From the NCBI RefSeq assembly GCF_016834655.1, contig NZ_JAENHP010000013.1, positions 124,001 to 188,000 of the forward strand: a DNA stretch of 64,000 nucleotides, given 5' to 3'. Made by a program: the position numbers and the translations under genes. This DNA is from Paractinoplanes ovalisporus (GTDB taxonomy: Bacteria > Actinomycetota > Actinomycetes > Mycobacteriales > Micromonosporaceae). The notes under the pieces are model-generated. The model searched no databases. It was not told where the DNA came from and saw only the letters and a list, made by a program, of their open reading frames with translations. This document shows, one piece after another, positions 1-7,785 of this stretch (positions within the stretch are counted from its first letter, which is position 1; each line of letters starts with the position of its first letter).

Positions 1-82
1 CGGCCAGCGCGTTCTCCCACAGTTCCCGGGGCGATGACGCGTCCGGATATCGGCAAGCCATGCCGACGACGGCGATCCTCAT
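1..82 (-). CDS. Enediyne polyketide synthase (PksE), N-terminal fragment cut by window edge
   Basis: The minus strand opens with ATG at 82-80 and reads MRIAVVGMACRYPDASSPRE, then LWENALA, to the window edge. This is the first 27 residues of a ketosynthase: the VGMACRYPDA...ELWENA pattern is the start typical of iterative enediyne synthases (SgcE/CalE8 type), which make the polyene precursor of the warhead. It lies 30 bp downstream of, and co-directional with, two DUF1702 genes. That is the conserved position of the PKS gene in enediyne cassettes. Only the N-terminus is visible, so KS-AT-ACP-KR-DH-PPTase architecture cannot be verified. Another KS-containing PKS is possible, but the DUF1702 neighbours argue for PksE. 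Confidence 0.85.
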   Translation of the reverse strand, partial: MRIAVVGMACRYPDASSPRELWENALA

Positions 83-112
83 CTTGGTGCGAACCTCTCG
101 ATCAGCGGAAAA

Positions 113-1084
113 CTAATGGCGTTCGGCCGGCGCCAGCTCCCGGCGCACGGCCTGCCGCCAGCGCTCGTACGCCGGCAGTCCGCCGGGGGTGCCCTCGCGG
201 GGCCGGGTGCGGTCGCACACCTCCGCCGCCTGAGCCGCGGACAGGCCGCACAGCACCCGGGTGCCCAGGTCGACGTGCGGCACCACCAGCCCGGCCCGGG
301 TCCGGGCCGAGGCCGCGAAGGCCGATCCCTGCGCCAGGTCACTGGCGTGGCGACCGGCCCGGCGCAGCAGTTCGGCCAGCTCGTGCCCGTCGGCGCCACC
401 GGCGTAGGTGGCGGCCAGCCCGATCCCGCCATAGAGATCGGAACGGCGCTCGGGGGCGTAGGCCGCGGCGAGCTCGGTCACCCGCTCGACGTCGGTGCCG
501 CCGACGAACCAGAGCGCCCGTCCGATGCCCTGGTCGATGGCGCGGGCCGCATAGCCTGCGGGATCCGGGTCCGGATAGGGGAATCGTGCCTCGCGGAACT
601 GCTCGTGCACGTATCGCTGGGTGCGGAAGTAGGCCTGGTGGAAGCCGTAGCCGTCGAGGGCGAGCCAGCGCAGCAGCGGATCGGGCGCGTGCAGGGTCCG
701 CCACCGGAACCGGGGCAGCCGCGCCATCGCCCAGCCCACCCCGACGTAGGCCATGTAGATGTGCCGATCTCCGCGCCCGGCCAGGAAGCCCTGGACGCGT
801 CCACCGCCACCGACCGGGAGGCCGTCGCGCACGCCGAACCCCATCGCGGCCCCCTCATAGGCGAAACCGCGGAACCGCACCGGCACCGACTCGAGTTCGA
901 ACTCCGCGTCACCCGGTTCCCGGGCCTCGGCGGCGGCGCCGTACCCCTGGAGGAAGCTGGCGCCGATGGTCTCCAGCAATTCGCGGCCCTCGGCGCTCTT
1001 CACATGGAAGCCGCGCACCGCCATCGACGTCTCTCTGATGGCCGGCGTCAGCACCCGGCGCCGCAGCGATCCCCAAGTTCCCAC
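113..1084 (-). CDS. DUF1702 family enediyne-cassette protein (paralogue 1)
   Basis: A 323-residue protein of the DUF1702 family, conserved beside enediyne PKS genes and without a proven biochemical role. The GTG start at 1084 has AGGAG about 8 bases upstream. It shares blocks with the next gene: GFAYEGAAMG near residue 75, WFVGG/GGIGLAATYAGG in the second half, and a YERWRQ-like C-terminus. The two are clearly paralogues. No signal peptide is evident. It sits immediately upstream of pksE (30 bp), the slot called E5 in the E3-E4-E5-E-E10 cassette of nine- and ten-membered enediynes; I recall that order from the literature and cannot check it here. Confidence 0.85.
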   Translation of the reverse strand: MGTWGSLRRRVLTPAIRETSMAVRGFHVKSAEGRELLETIGASFLQGYGAAAEAREPGDAEFELESVPVRFRGFAYEGAAMGFGVRDGLPVGGGGRVQGFLAGRGDRHIYMAYVGVGWAMARLPRFRWRTLHAPDPLLRWLALDGYGFHQAYFRTQRYVHEQFREARFPYPDPDPAGYAARAIDQGIGRALWFVGGTDVERVTELAAAYAPERRSDLYGGIGLAATYAGGADGHELAELLRRAGRHASDLAQGSAFAASARTRAGLVVPHVDLGTRVLCGLSAAQAAEVCDRTRPREGTPGGLPAYERWRQAVRRELAPAERH

Positions 1085-1121
1085 TGTTCTCCTCTTCTCA
1101 TCGACATAGCGGCTCGGCTTC

Positions 1122-2117
1122 TCATCGGCTCAGCAGCTCGGCGGCCAGCCGGCTGCGGACACGGGACCGCCAGACCTCGTAGGCCGGCCGGTCGGACCCT
1201 TCGGCGGCGAGCCCCCCGGTCGCGACGTCGTCGGCGAGCTCGGAAGCGGCGGCCACGGCGAGGCCGGTCAGCACCTCGACCGCCGGAGCGGTGTGCGCGG
1301 GGACGGTGCCGGAGAACGAACGGGCCCGCGCGGCGAACACCGCACCCTGACCGCAGTCGGCCAGGTACGGCCCGGCCCGCCGCGCCATCTCCCGCAGGCC
1401 CTCGGCCTCGGCCCCGCCGGCGAAGGTCGCGGCCAGGCCCACACCGCTCCACAGGTCGCCGTGCCGGCCGGGATCGAAGCGTCCGACCGCGGCCGCCACC
1501 GCGGTCGGATCGGCTCCGTGGATGAACCACAGGGCCCGCCCGACGCCCTGATCGGCGGCGCGCGGGAAGTAGTCGGGGGCGTTGTCCCAGTCGTACGGCC
1601 GGGCCTTCTCCTGACCGTCGACCCAGCGCGCGGTGTCGAAATAGGCCCGGTCGAACCCGTAGCCGTCCACCGCGAGCCAGCTCATGGTCGGGTAGTAGGG
1701 GGTGCCGCCGAGATCGGGCACGATGCCACGCCACAGCGGCCGGGGCAGCCGGGCCATCGCGAACCCGATGCCGATGTAGTTGAGGAAGGTGTGCGGCCGG
1801 CCGGGCCCGATGAGCAGCTCCCGGGCCAGCCGGTTACGTCCCCCGGCCATCGCGCCCCGCACGGTCAGCGCCATGGTGGCTCCCTCGTAGGCGAAGCCGC
1901 GCAACTCCGGTTCGACCAGATCGAGCCGCAGCCGCAGCTCGTCGACGTCACGGACATCGGTGCCCCACTCGAAACCGCACACGACGGTCTGGGGGATGCG
2001 TTCCAGGCGGGCGGTCACCGCGGACGCGACCACCGGGAAACCCCGGGCGGCGAAACCGACCGCGCCCAGCGGCGGGCTCAGGGCGAGCCGGCGAAGAGAA
2101 CCGAGGACAGTGGGCAT
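1122..2117 (-). CDS. DUF1702 family enediyne-cassette protein (paralogue 2)
   Basis: A 331-residue DUF1702 protein. The ATG at 2117 is preceded by GGAGG at an ideal distance, which rules out an upstream in-frame start at 2210. It shows the same blocks as its paralogue: GFAYEGATMA, FLNYIGIGFAMARLPRP, ALWFIHGAD and GVGLAATFAGGAE. It is the first gene of the leftward operon DUF1702-DUF1702-pksE and is divergent from the operon at 2255. Function is unknown. Its invariant link with enediyne PKSs suggests a role in forming or handling the enediyne core. Confidence 0.85.
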   Translation of the reverse strand: MPTVLGSLRRLALSPPLGAVGFAARGFPVVASAVTARLERIPQTVVCGFEWGTDVRDVDELRLRLDLVEPELRGFAYEGATMALTVRGAMAGGRNRLARELLIGPGRPHTFLNYIGIGFAMARLPRPLWRGIVPDLGGTPYYPTMSWLAVDGYGFDRAYFDTARWVDGQEKARPYDWDNAPDYFPRAADQGVGRALWFIHGADPTAVAAAVGRFDPGRHGDLWSGVGLAATFAGGAEAEGLREMARRAGPYLADCGQGAVFAARARSFSGTVPAHTAPAVEVLTGLAVAAASELADDVATGGLAAEGSDRPAYEVWRSRVRSRLAAELLSR

Positions 2118-2254
2118 GAGTGCACCTCCGGTTGACGCGGCCGTCTCATCGTGCGGGCCGGACGGTGACCGGATCCTCTTCCGCCGTGCCGTCTGCGGGC
2201 CGCCGCGCACGGTCAGAGGGGACGGTGCGCGGCGGCGATCGGCACGCTCGGCTC
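2118..2254. promoter_or_regulatory. Divergent intergenic promoter region
   Basis: 137 bp separate the leftward DUF1702-pksE operon from the rightward TIGR03084-DUF5987-GMC-CMD operon, so both promoters should lie here. A clean Shine-Dalgarno (GGAGG) for the leftward gene lies at its left end. I see no convincing -35/-10 pair or operator. Confidence 0.5.
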
Positions 2255-3052
2255 ATGACCGAGCAAACCGATGTGTTCTCGGCCCTGGCGGCCGACTGCA
2301 CCGAGTTCGAGAAGCTGTTGTCGGGCCTGCATCCGGACCTCTGGAGCGAGCCCACCCCGGCGCCCCGGTGGAGCATCCGTCACCAGGTCGCCCACCTGAC
2401 CGCGGTGTTCCGGATGGCCGCCACCGCGGCCTCCGATCCCGCGGCGTTCCAGGCGATGGCGGCGAGCCTGGGACCCGACTTCGACGCGAACGTGACCGCC
2501 GCGCTGCACCGCTTCCTGGCCGACGCCGGGGTGATGACCGCCCGCTGGCGCACCGAGTGGACCGGCGCGGTGAGCGCGCTCTCGGCGGTGCCGGCCGGCA
2601 CGCTGGTGCCGTGGCTGGTCCGTCCGATCCCGGCCCCGGTGCTGGCCGCGGCCGGGATGACCGAGCTGTTCGGGCACGGGCACGACGTGGCCGACACCCT
2701 GGGCGTGACCCCGCAGTACACCGACCGGATCGGCCACATCGTCGAGTTCGGACACCGCACCTGGGACTTCGGCTATCTGGCCCGGGATCTGACCCCGCCC
2801 GCGGCCGCCCCGCGGTTCGACCTGCGGGCGCCGTCCGGAGCCCGCTGGGTGCTCGGCGCCGACGACGCCGAGACGGTCAGCGGGGACGCCGTCGACCTGT
2901 GCCTGTTGATCACCCGCCGCCGGCACCGGGCCGACCTGGGCCTGACCGCGTCCGGGCCGGAGGCCGACCGCTGGCTCGACATCGCCCAGGCCTATCGGGG
3001 CCCGGCCGGTGAGGGCCGCCGGCCGGGCCAGTTCGCGCAGGTGGGGCCATGA
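2255..3052 (+). CDS. TIGR03084/DinB-fold maleylpyruvate isomerase-like protein
   Basis: A 265-residue protein of the mycothiol-dependent maleylpyruvate isomerase / TIGR03084 family. The N-terminal four-helix DinB-like fold has the WSIRHQVAHL motif near residues 36-45 and a second metal-type cluster, ELFGHGHDV, around residue 145. Members bind a divalent metal and some use mycothiol as cofactor. The start at 2255 avoids overlap with the divergent gene's leader. It is the first of four genes joined by 4- to 8-base overlaps, so it is probably co-translated with DUF5987, the GMC oxidoreductase and the CMD-like protein. A role in tailoring or detoxifying a reactive enediyne intermediate is inference. 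Confidence 0.8.
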   Translation: MTEQTDVFSALAADCTEFEKLLSGLHPDLWSEPTPAPRWSIRHQVAHLTAVFRMAATAASDPAAFQAMAASLGPDFDANVTAALHRFLADAGVMTARWRTEWTGAVSALSAVPAGTLVPWLVRPIPAPVLAAAGMTELFGHGHDVADTLGVTPQYTDRIGHIVEFGHRTWDFGYLARDLTPPAAAPRFDLRAPSGARWVLGADDAETVSGDAVDLCLLITRRRHRADLGLTASGPEADRWLDIAQAYRGPAGEGRRPGQFAQVGP

Positions 3053-3600
3053 CCAGCCGCACCGCGACGATGACCCTGGAGGCGTTCGCCGACACGGTCA
3101 TTCCCGGCTGCAAGCGATTCCCGGACGACCCGGCGATCTGCGGTGTCTCCGACGATCCGGGCGCGGTCGAGGCGGGCGCGTTGACCGTGCTGGCCGACCC
3201 GGCGCTCGGGCTGACCGAGGCCCTCGACGGGATGGCCGGTCTGCTCAACATGCACGCCGGCGCCTACCAGCGGCGGACCGGGGCCGCGGTCGACCCGGCG
3301 CTGCCGGCCTTCGTCGCCCTCGCCTTCGACGACCGCACCGCGCTGGTGCAGGAGCTGACCGATCCGGCGCACGCCGAACGCGACGTGTGGTTCGGCGCGG
3401 CCCTGTTCTGCACCATGGCGTTCGACTGCGCGCCGCACAAGCACACGGTGGAGGCGATGGCCGAGGGCCACCCGGGGCTGCGGCTGCTCGGCTACGCACC
3501 GCCGGGCGCCGACGGGCAGTGGGGCTTCGAGCATTTCTCGTACGGGCGGGCGCTGGCCCCGCCGCATCCGGACACCACGCCGTCCGGGAGCCCCCGATGA
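3049..3600 (+). CDS. DUF5987 protein, gluconate-dehydrogenase-subunit-3-like
   Basis: A 183-residue protein. It starts at an ATGA overlap with the preceding stop and itself ends in an ATGA overlap with the GMC oxidoreductase. The N-terminal sequence MTLEAFADTVIPG is typical of DUF5987 and of the small subunit of membrane GMC dehydrogenases (gluconate 2-dehydrogenase subunit 3). There is no signal peptide. Strict coupling to a GMC enzyme suggests a partner or chaperone subunit for it. The pair matches genes I recall as E8/E9 of nine-membered enediyne clusters, but the exact correspondence is unverified. Confidence 0.75.
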   Translation: MTSRTATMTLEAFADTVIPGCKRFPDDPAICGVSDDPGAVEAGALTVLADPALGLTEALDGMAGLLNMHAGAYQRRTGAAVDPALPAFVALAFDDRTALVQELTDPAHAERDVWFGAALFCTMAFDCAPHKHTVEAMAEGHPGLRLLGYAPPGADGQWGFEHFSYGRALAPPHPDTTPSGSPR

Positions 3601-5231
3601 GCGCCGTCGAGCGCACCGACGTCGTGATCGTCGGCAGCGGGTTCGGCGGGGCCATCGCGGCCTACCACCTGGCCGCGGGCGGTGCCCGGGTGACGGTGCT
3701 GGAACGCGGCCCGTGGCTGCGGGGCGAGGAGTTCGACCAGGACTTCCTGCTCGGCACCTCGTACACCCGGATCTTCGACTTCACGGTCGGCGACGGGATG
3801 AGCATCCTGGGCGGCAACTGTGTCGGCGGCGGCAGCGTCGTCTACTTCGCCACGATGCCGCGAGCTCCCCGGTTCGTCTTCGAGCGGCGCGGCAGCATCG
3901 GCCGGCGGATGTGGCCGGCCGCGATCACCCGGGACACCCTCGACCCGTGGTACGACGTGGTCGGCGAGGCCCTGCCGATCACCCCGCAGAGCTGGTCGGA
4001 CGTTCCGTACGCGGGTGGTCTGTTCGCGGCCGCGTGCGCACACTCGGGCCGTACGGCGAACCCGTCACCGTCCGCGATCGACAAGCCGAAATGCACCAAC
4101 TGCAACTGGATGATGGCCGGCTGCCGGGTCGACGCCAAGCGGTCGCTGCTGCTCAACTATCTGCCCGCGGCCCAGGCCCACGGCGCCACGATCCGCCCTC
4201 TGCACGAGGTGCAGCGGCTCACGCGGACGAGCGAGGGCGCCTATCAGGTGCACTACAACCTGGTCGACGACAGCGACTACCGGATCAGCCGGCCCGGCGG
4301 CGTCATCGAGGCCAAACTGGTGGTGCTCGCGGCCGGGGCGGGCGCCACCCCGGTGATCCTGCAACGGTCCGAACCGGATCTGGGGACGATGCCGGCCGCG
4401 GTCGGCCGGTACTTCTCGGGAAACGGCGAGCGGCTGAACACCGCGGTGATCGACGAGCGCCGGGCGCGGGAGGTGCTCGGTCTCGACCGCGGCGACGGGC
4501 GGGCGTACGAGGCGTACCAGATCGGCAAGGGCCCGTGCGTGGCCAACTGGGACCGGCTCGACGGGTCGCTGCCGGAGTACAGCCGCTACTCGCTCGAGCA
4601 GCTCTATTTCCCGCCCGGTCTCGGCACCGTGCTGGCCCAGGTGCCGGGGGCGGCCGGGCCGAGCTGGTTCGGGCGGGAGAAGAAGGAGATGCTCCGCCGG
4701 TGGCGGTCGTGGCTGACCGTCTTCACGATGAGCGAGGACGACAACGAGGGCGTCTTCGGGCCGCCGCCGCCCACCGGCAACGCCGAGCGGATCGCCCAGC
4801 AGATGCTGGGCCGGGGCGCGCTGCGCTACCGCCCGACACCGAACACGCTGCGCGGCTGGGCCGAGTCCGACGCCGACGTCAAGAACATCCTCGAGCGCGA
4901 CGGCATCGCCCAGGTCGCGCCGTGGACGAACGACCTGGTCGGCGCGTACACGGTGCATCCGCTGGCGTCCTGCCGGATCGGCGACGACCCGGCCACCTCG
5001 GCCCTGGACGACCGGCACGAGCTGCGCGGGCATCCGGGCATCTTCGTCACCGACGGCTCGGCGGTGCCGGGGGCCCTCACCGTGAACCCGGCCCTGACCA
5101 TCGCGGCCCTCGCCGAGCGGGCCGCGCCGGGCCTGATCGACGCCGCCCGGCAGCGCGGGGTCGAGGTCACACACGGGGCCCCGCCACTGGGCGGCACCCG
5201 GGTGCGTACCCCGGCGGTGAGCCGTGACTGA
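3597..5231 (+). CDS. GMC-family FAD oxidoreductase (SgcE9-like)
   Basis: A 544-residue glucose-methanol-choline oxidoreductase. The Rossmann motif VVIVGSGFGGAIAAYHLA lies at residues 9-26. The C-terminal catalytic region contains VHPLASCRIG and DGSAVPGALTVNPALTIAAL, giving the His and Asn of the GMC active site. A Cys-rich stretch (CTNCNWMMAGC) in the middle is also seen in the cholesterol-oxidase-like GMC branch. The ATG at 3597 overlaps the previous stop by 4 bases; an in-frame upstream extension to 3009 would run antisense-like through its neighbour and is rejected. It probably oxidises a hydroxyl or double bond on the enediyne core. The substrate is unknown. Confidence 0.85.
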   Translation: MSAVERTDVVIVGSGFGGAIAAYHLAAGGARVTVLERGPWLRGEEFDQDFLLGTSYTRIFDFTVGDGMSILGGNCVGGGSVVYFATMPRAPRFVFERRGSIGRRMWPAAITRDTLDPWYDVVGEALPITPQSWSDVPYAGGLFAAACAHSGRTANPSPSAIDKPKCTNCNWMMAGCRVDAKRSLLLNYLPAAQAHGATIRPLHEVQRLTRTSEGAYQVHYNLVDDSDYRISRPGGVIEAKLVVLAAGAGATPVILQRSEPDLGTMPAAVGRYFSGNGERLNTAVIDERRAREVLGLDRGDGRAYEAYQIGKGPCVANWDRLDGSLPEYSRYSLEQLYFPPGLGTVLAQVPGAAGPSWFGREKKEMLRRWRSWLTVFTMSEDDNEGVFGPPPPTGNAERIAQQMLGRGALRYRPTPNTLRGWAESDADVKNILERDGIAQVAPWTNDLVGAYTVHPLASCRIGDDPATSALDDRHELRGHPGIFVTDGSAVPGALTVNPALTIAALAERAAPGLIDAARQRGVEVTHGAPPLGGTRVRTPAVSRD

Positions 5232-6315
5232 CGGCGGCGGTGTGCTGGCCGGGGTGACCCGCCGGATCACCATGAGCCACATCCGCCACGTCGAGGCGGT
5301 CGACCCCCGACAGGCCGAAGGTGTGGTGGCCCACGTCTATCGGCGGGTGGAGCACGACTTCGGGATGCTGGCGCCGCCGGTGGCGCTGCACTCCCCCGCC
5401 CCCGACCTGCTGGCCGCGGTCTGGCTGATGCTGCGCGAGTCGTTGCTGACCGGCGGGGTGCTGCACCGGGCCGTCCGCGAGGCGGTGGCGGCCGCGGTGT
5501 CCGACCGCAACCGCTGCCCCTACTGCGTCGACGTGCACGGCAGCGCGCTGATCGGGCTGATCGGCGGCACCGACGCGGCGGCGATCGCGGCCGGCCGGTT
5601 CGACGACGTCGCGGGCAGCGCCATGCGGGCGGTAGTCGGGTGGGCCGGCCAGGACGGGGGCGCGACCTCGGCGCCGCCGTCCTGGGGGCCGGGCGCCCTG
5701 GCCGAGGCGACCGCGGTCGCCCTGACCTTCGAATACCTCAACCGCATGGTGAACATCTTCCTGCAGCCGTCGCCGCTGCCGGCCGGCTCCGGGTGGGCCG
5801 GTCGCCGGGTCGGGGCGCGGGTGATGGGCCGTCTCGCGCGGCGGGCCGGGCGGCCGGGCGTGGATCTCGACCTGCTGCCGTCCGTCCCGCTCCCGGCCGA
5901 CCTGGCCTGGGCCGGGAAGCGGGCTCCGATCGCCGAGGCGCTCGGGCGCACCACGGCCGTGTTCGAGGCGGCGGGTTCGCGGTCGGTGCCCGAGCCGGTC
6001 CGGGCCCTGGTCGCCCGGCGGGCGGCCGCGGGGACGGCGGCGACCACGAAGGCCGAGATCGACGAGGCGGTGTCCGCTCTGCCGGCCGCCGACCAGCTCG
6101 CCGGCCGGCTCGCGATCAGCACGGCCGAGGCGTCCTATCGGGTGCCGGTGGCCGATATCGAGGCCTATCGGCTCGACCACGGCGACGGCGGCCTGCTCGA
6201 GCTCACCGGGTGGGCCGCGTTCACCGCCGCCCGGCACCGGGCAGCCCGGCTCGACGGCCACGGGACGCTCGTCACCGGTTCCGAGCCGGCCGGACGCTGC
6301 CCGGTCACCGGGTGA
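5224..6315 (+). CDS. Carboxymuconolactone decarboxylase/AhpD-like protein
   Basis: A 363-residue protein with an AhpD/CMD signature: RNRCPYCVDVHGSAL around residues 96-110, i.e. the Cys-x-x-Cys plus downstream His of alkylhydroperoxidase-like proteins. Start GTG 5224 overlaps the GMC stop (GTGACTGA); ATG 5272 (MSHIRHVEAVD) is an alternative 16 codons in. It is longer than simple AhpD (about 175 residues), so the C-terminal half is a second helical region. It is the last gene of the coupled operon and is followed by a strong hairpin. Likely a thiol-redox or peroxide-handling function beside a flavin oxidase; inference. Confidence 0.75.
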   Translation: MTDGGGVLAGVTRRITMSHIRHVEAVDPRQAEGVVAHVYRRVEHDFGMLAPPVALHSPAPDLLAAVWLMLRESLLTGGVLHRAVREAVAAAVSDRNRCPYCVDVHGSALIGLIGGTDAAAIAAGRFDDVAGSAMRAVVGWAGQDGGATSAPPSWGPGALAEATAVALTFEYLNRMVNIFLQPSPLPAGSGWAGRRVGARVMGRLARRAGRPGVDLDLLPSVPLPADLAWAGKRAPIAEALGRTTAVFEAAGSRSVPEPVRALVARRAAAGTAATTKAEIDEAVSALPAADQLAGRLAISTAEASYRVPVADIEAYRLDHGDGGLLELTGWAAFTAARHRAARLDGHGTLVTGSEPAGRCPVTG

Positions 6316-6321
6316 ACGTGG

Positions 6322-6355
6322 GGGGTGGGACCGGCCCGGCGGCCGGTCCCGCCCC
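6322..6355. terminator. Bidirectional terminator hairpin
   Basis: A 15-bp stem (6322-6336 with 6341-6355, one G-U pair) around a CGGC tetraloop, between two convergent genes. No T-run follows. It should stop transcription from both sides. Confidence 0.75.
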
Positions 6356-6361
6356 ACCGGG

Positions 6362-7585
6362 TCAGACCAGGTGCACGTCGGGAACGTAGAGGATCCAGCG
6401 GCCGCCGCTCTCGCGGAACGCCCGCTCCCGCCCGATGATCTCGTCGGCGTGGTTCCAGGCGAACAGCAGCGCGTAGTCCGGATAGGGCTCCGCGAACCGG
6501 GCGGCGTCGACGATCGGGATGTGCATGCCCGGCGTGACCCGTCCCTGCTTCTCCGGGGTGCTGTCGTAGACCAGCGGCACCAGGCCGGGACCGATGCCGC
6601 AGTAGTTGGTGACGGTCGCGCTCTTGGACGTGGCGCCGTAGCCGGCCACCGTGGACCCGCCCGCCCGCAGATCGGTGAGCAGGCCGACCAGATCCTTCGC
6701 GATGGTCTCGAGGCCGGCGCGGAACCGGTCGAACACGGCCGGCGAGGCCAGTCCCATCCGGTCCTCCTCGGCCAGCATCCGGGCCAGCCGGGCGGTCGGC
6801 GTGCGCCGCCCCGGGCGGGCCACCACGAACCGCATGGCGCCGCCGTGCATGTCCAGCGGTTCGGTGTCGACCAGCTCCAGCCCGTACGTGTGTGCGGCCG
6901 CGCGCACCGAGCGGATGGCGAACAGATAGACGTGCTCGTCGTAGATCTGGTCGAACTTGGTGTGGGCCAGGATGTCGCCGAGATAGCGGTCCTCGATGAC
7001 GAGCACGCCGTCGTCGGCGAGCAGCCGCACCGCCCCGTGGAAGATCGAGCCCAGGTCGCCGACGTGGCTGATCGTGTTGGCGCCGAAGATCACCTGGGCC
7101 GGGCCCTCCCCGGCCCGGATCACCGCCGCGCTCCGCTCGTCGAAGAAGCCGACCCGGACCCGTACGCCGTCGCGCGCGGCCGTCTCACCGGCGCCGACGC
7201 ACGGGTCCACGCCCAGGTGCCGGATCCCGGCCCGGGCCAGCGACCGCAGCATGACGCCGTCGTTGCTGCCGATCTCGACGACCAGCGGATCGGGCCCGGT
7301 CAGCTCGGTCTCGCGCAGCCACTGGGCGACCTCGGCGAAGTGGCCCCGCAGACCGGCCGACGTGGACGAACGGTAGGGGTAGTCGGGGGTGAACATGTGC
7401 TCCGCGCCCAGCACGTCGAGCTGCTGCACCATCGTGCACCCCGTGCAGACCCCGACGGCCAGCTGGAAGAACGTCTCGGCGCCGGCGTCGGCGGGGCGGG
7501 GGAAGGCGTTCGACACCGGTTGCCGGCCGAGGTCGAGGCAGGGGCGCACCGCGCTCCCGCAGATCCGGCACGTGTTGACGGTCAT
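6362..7585 (-). CDS. NDP-sugar C-methyltransferase
   Basis: A 407-residue class I SAM C-methyltransferase of the TylC3/EvaC/TcaB9 type. The N-terminal zinc-binding part has CRIC at residues 6-9 and CTGC at 47-50. The SAM domain has VVEIGSNDGVMLRSLA, and the C-terminal domain has the VAGYGATSKSATVTNYCG motif of this family. It starts at ATG 7585 with GAGGAG upstream; a longer upstream frame lacks homology. Family members methylate C-3 of a 4-keto-NDP-sugar. With the divergent UDP-glucose dehydrogenase and decarboxylase genes, a branched C-methyl pentose (as in madurosamine) is a reasonable prediction. Confidence 0.88.
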   Translation of the reverse strand: MTVNTCRICGSAVRPCLDLGRQPVSNAFPRPADAGAETFFQLAVGVCTGCTMVQQLDVLGAEHMFTPDYPYRSSTSAGLRGHFAEVAQWLRETELTGPDPLVVEIGSNDGVMLRSLARAGIRHLGVDPCVGAGETAARDGVRVRVGFFDERSAAVIRAGEGPAQVIFGANTISHVGDLGSIFHGAVRLLADDGVLVIEDRYLGDILAHTKFDQIYDEHVYLFAIRSVRAAAHTYGLELVDTEPLDMHGGAMRFVVARPGRRTPTARLARMLAEEDRMGLASPAVFDRFRAGLETIAKDLVGLLTDLRAGGSTVAGYGATSKSATVTNYCGIGPGLVPLVYDSTPEKQGRVTPGMHIPIVDAARFAEPYPDYALLFAWNHADEIIGRERAFRESGGRWILYVPDVHLV

Positions 7586-7785
7586 CGGCCCAGCTCCTCG
7601 TGACAGGGGTACGTCCTGCCATCGTCCGATCCGCACCGGGCCACGAGCGCATCCCTGGGTGCGGTGTGCTGCGCATCGGCGAAGGTGCCTGCTCCCGCCC
7701 CGGATACCGAGACTTTCAGACGAACGGTCCGTCACCGCGGCAACGGTGGCGGACCGCCGCGCGTATCGAAAAGGAGGGGCCGGCC
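7586..7785. promoter_or_regulatory. Divergent promoter region between sugar genes
   Basis: 200 bp between the leftward C-methyltransferase and the rightward UDP-glucose dehydrogenase gene. It ends in a strong ribosome binding site (AAGGAGGGG at 7771-7779). No clear -35/-10 or operator was identified. Confidence 0.45.

Noticed and set aside
116..1525. Long open frame (469 codons) on the plus strand across the two DUF1702 genes
   Set aside because: Antisense shadow caused by high GC at codon position three; low-complexity Pro/Arg sequence, no homology, no ribosome binding site.
4065..5282. 405-codon minus-strand frame inside the GMC oxidoreductase gene
   Set aside because: Shadow of a well-supported gene; no recognisable domain.
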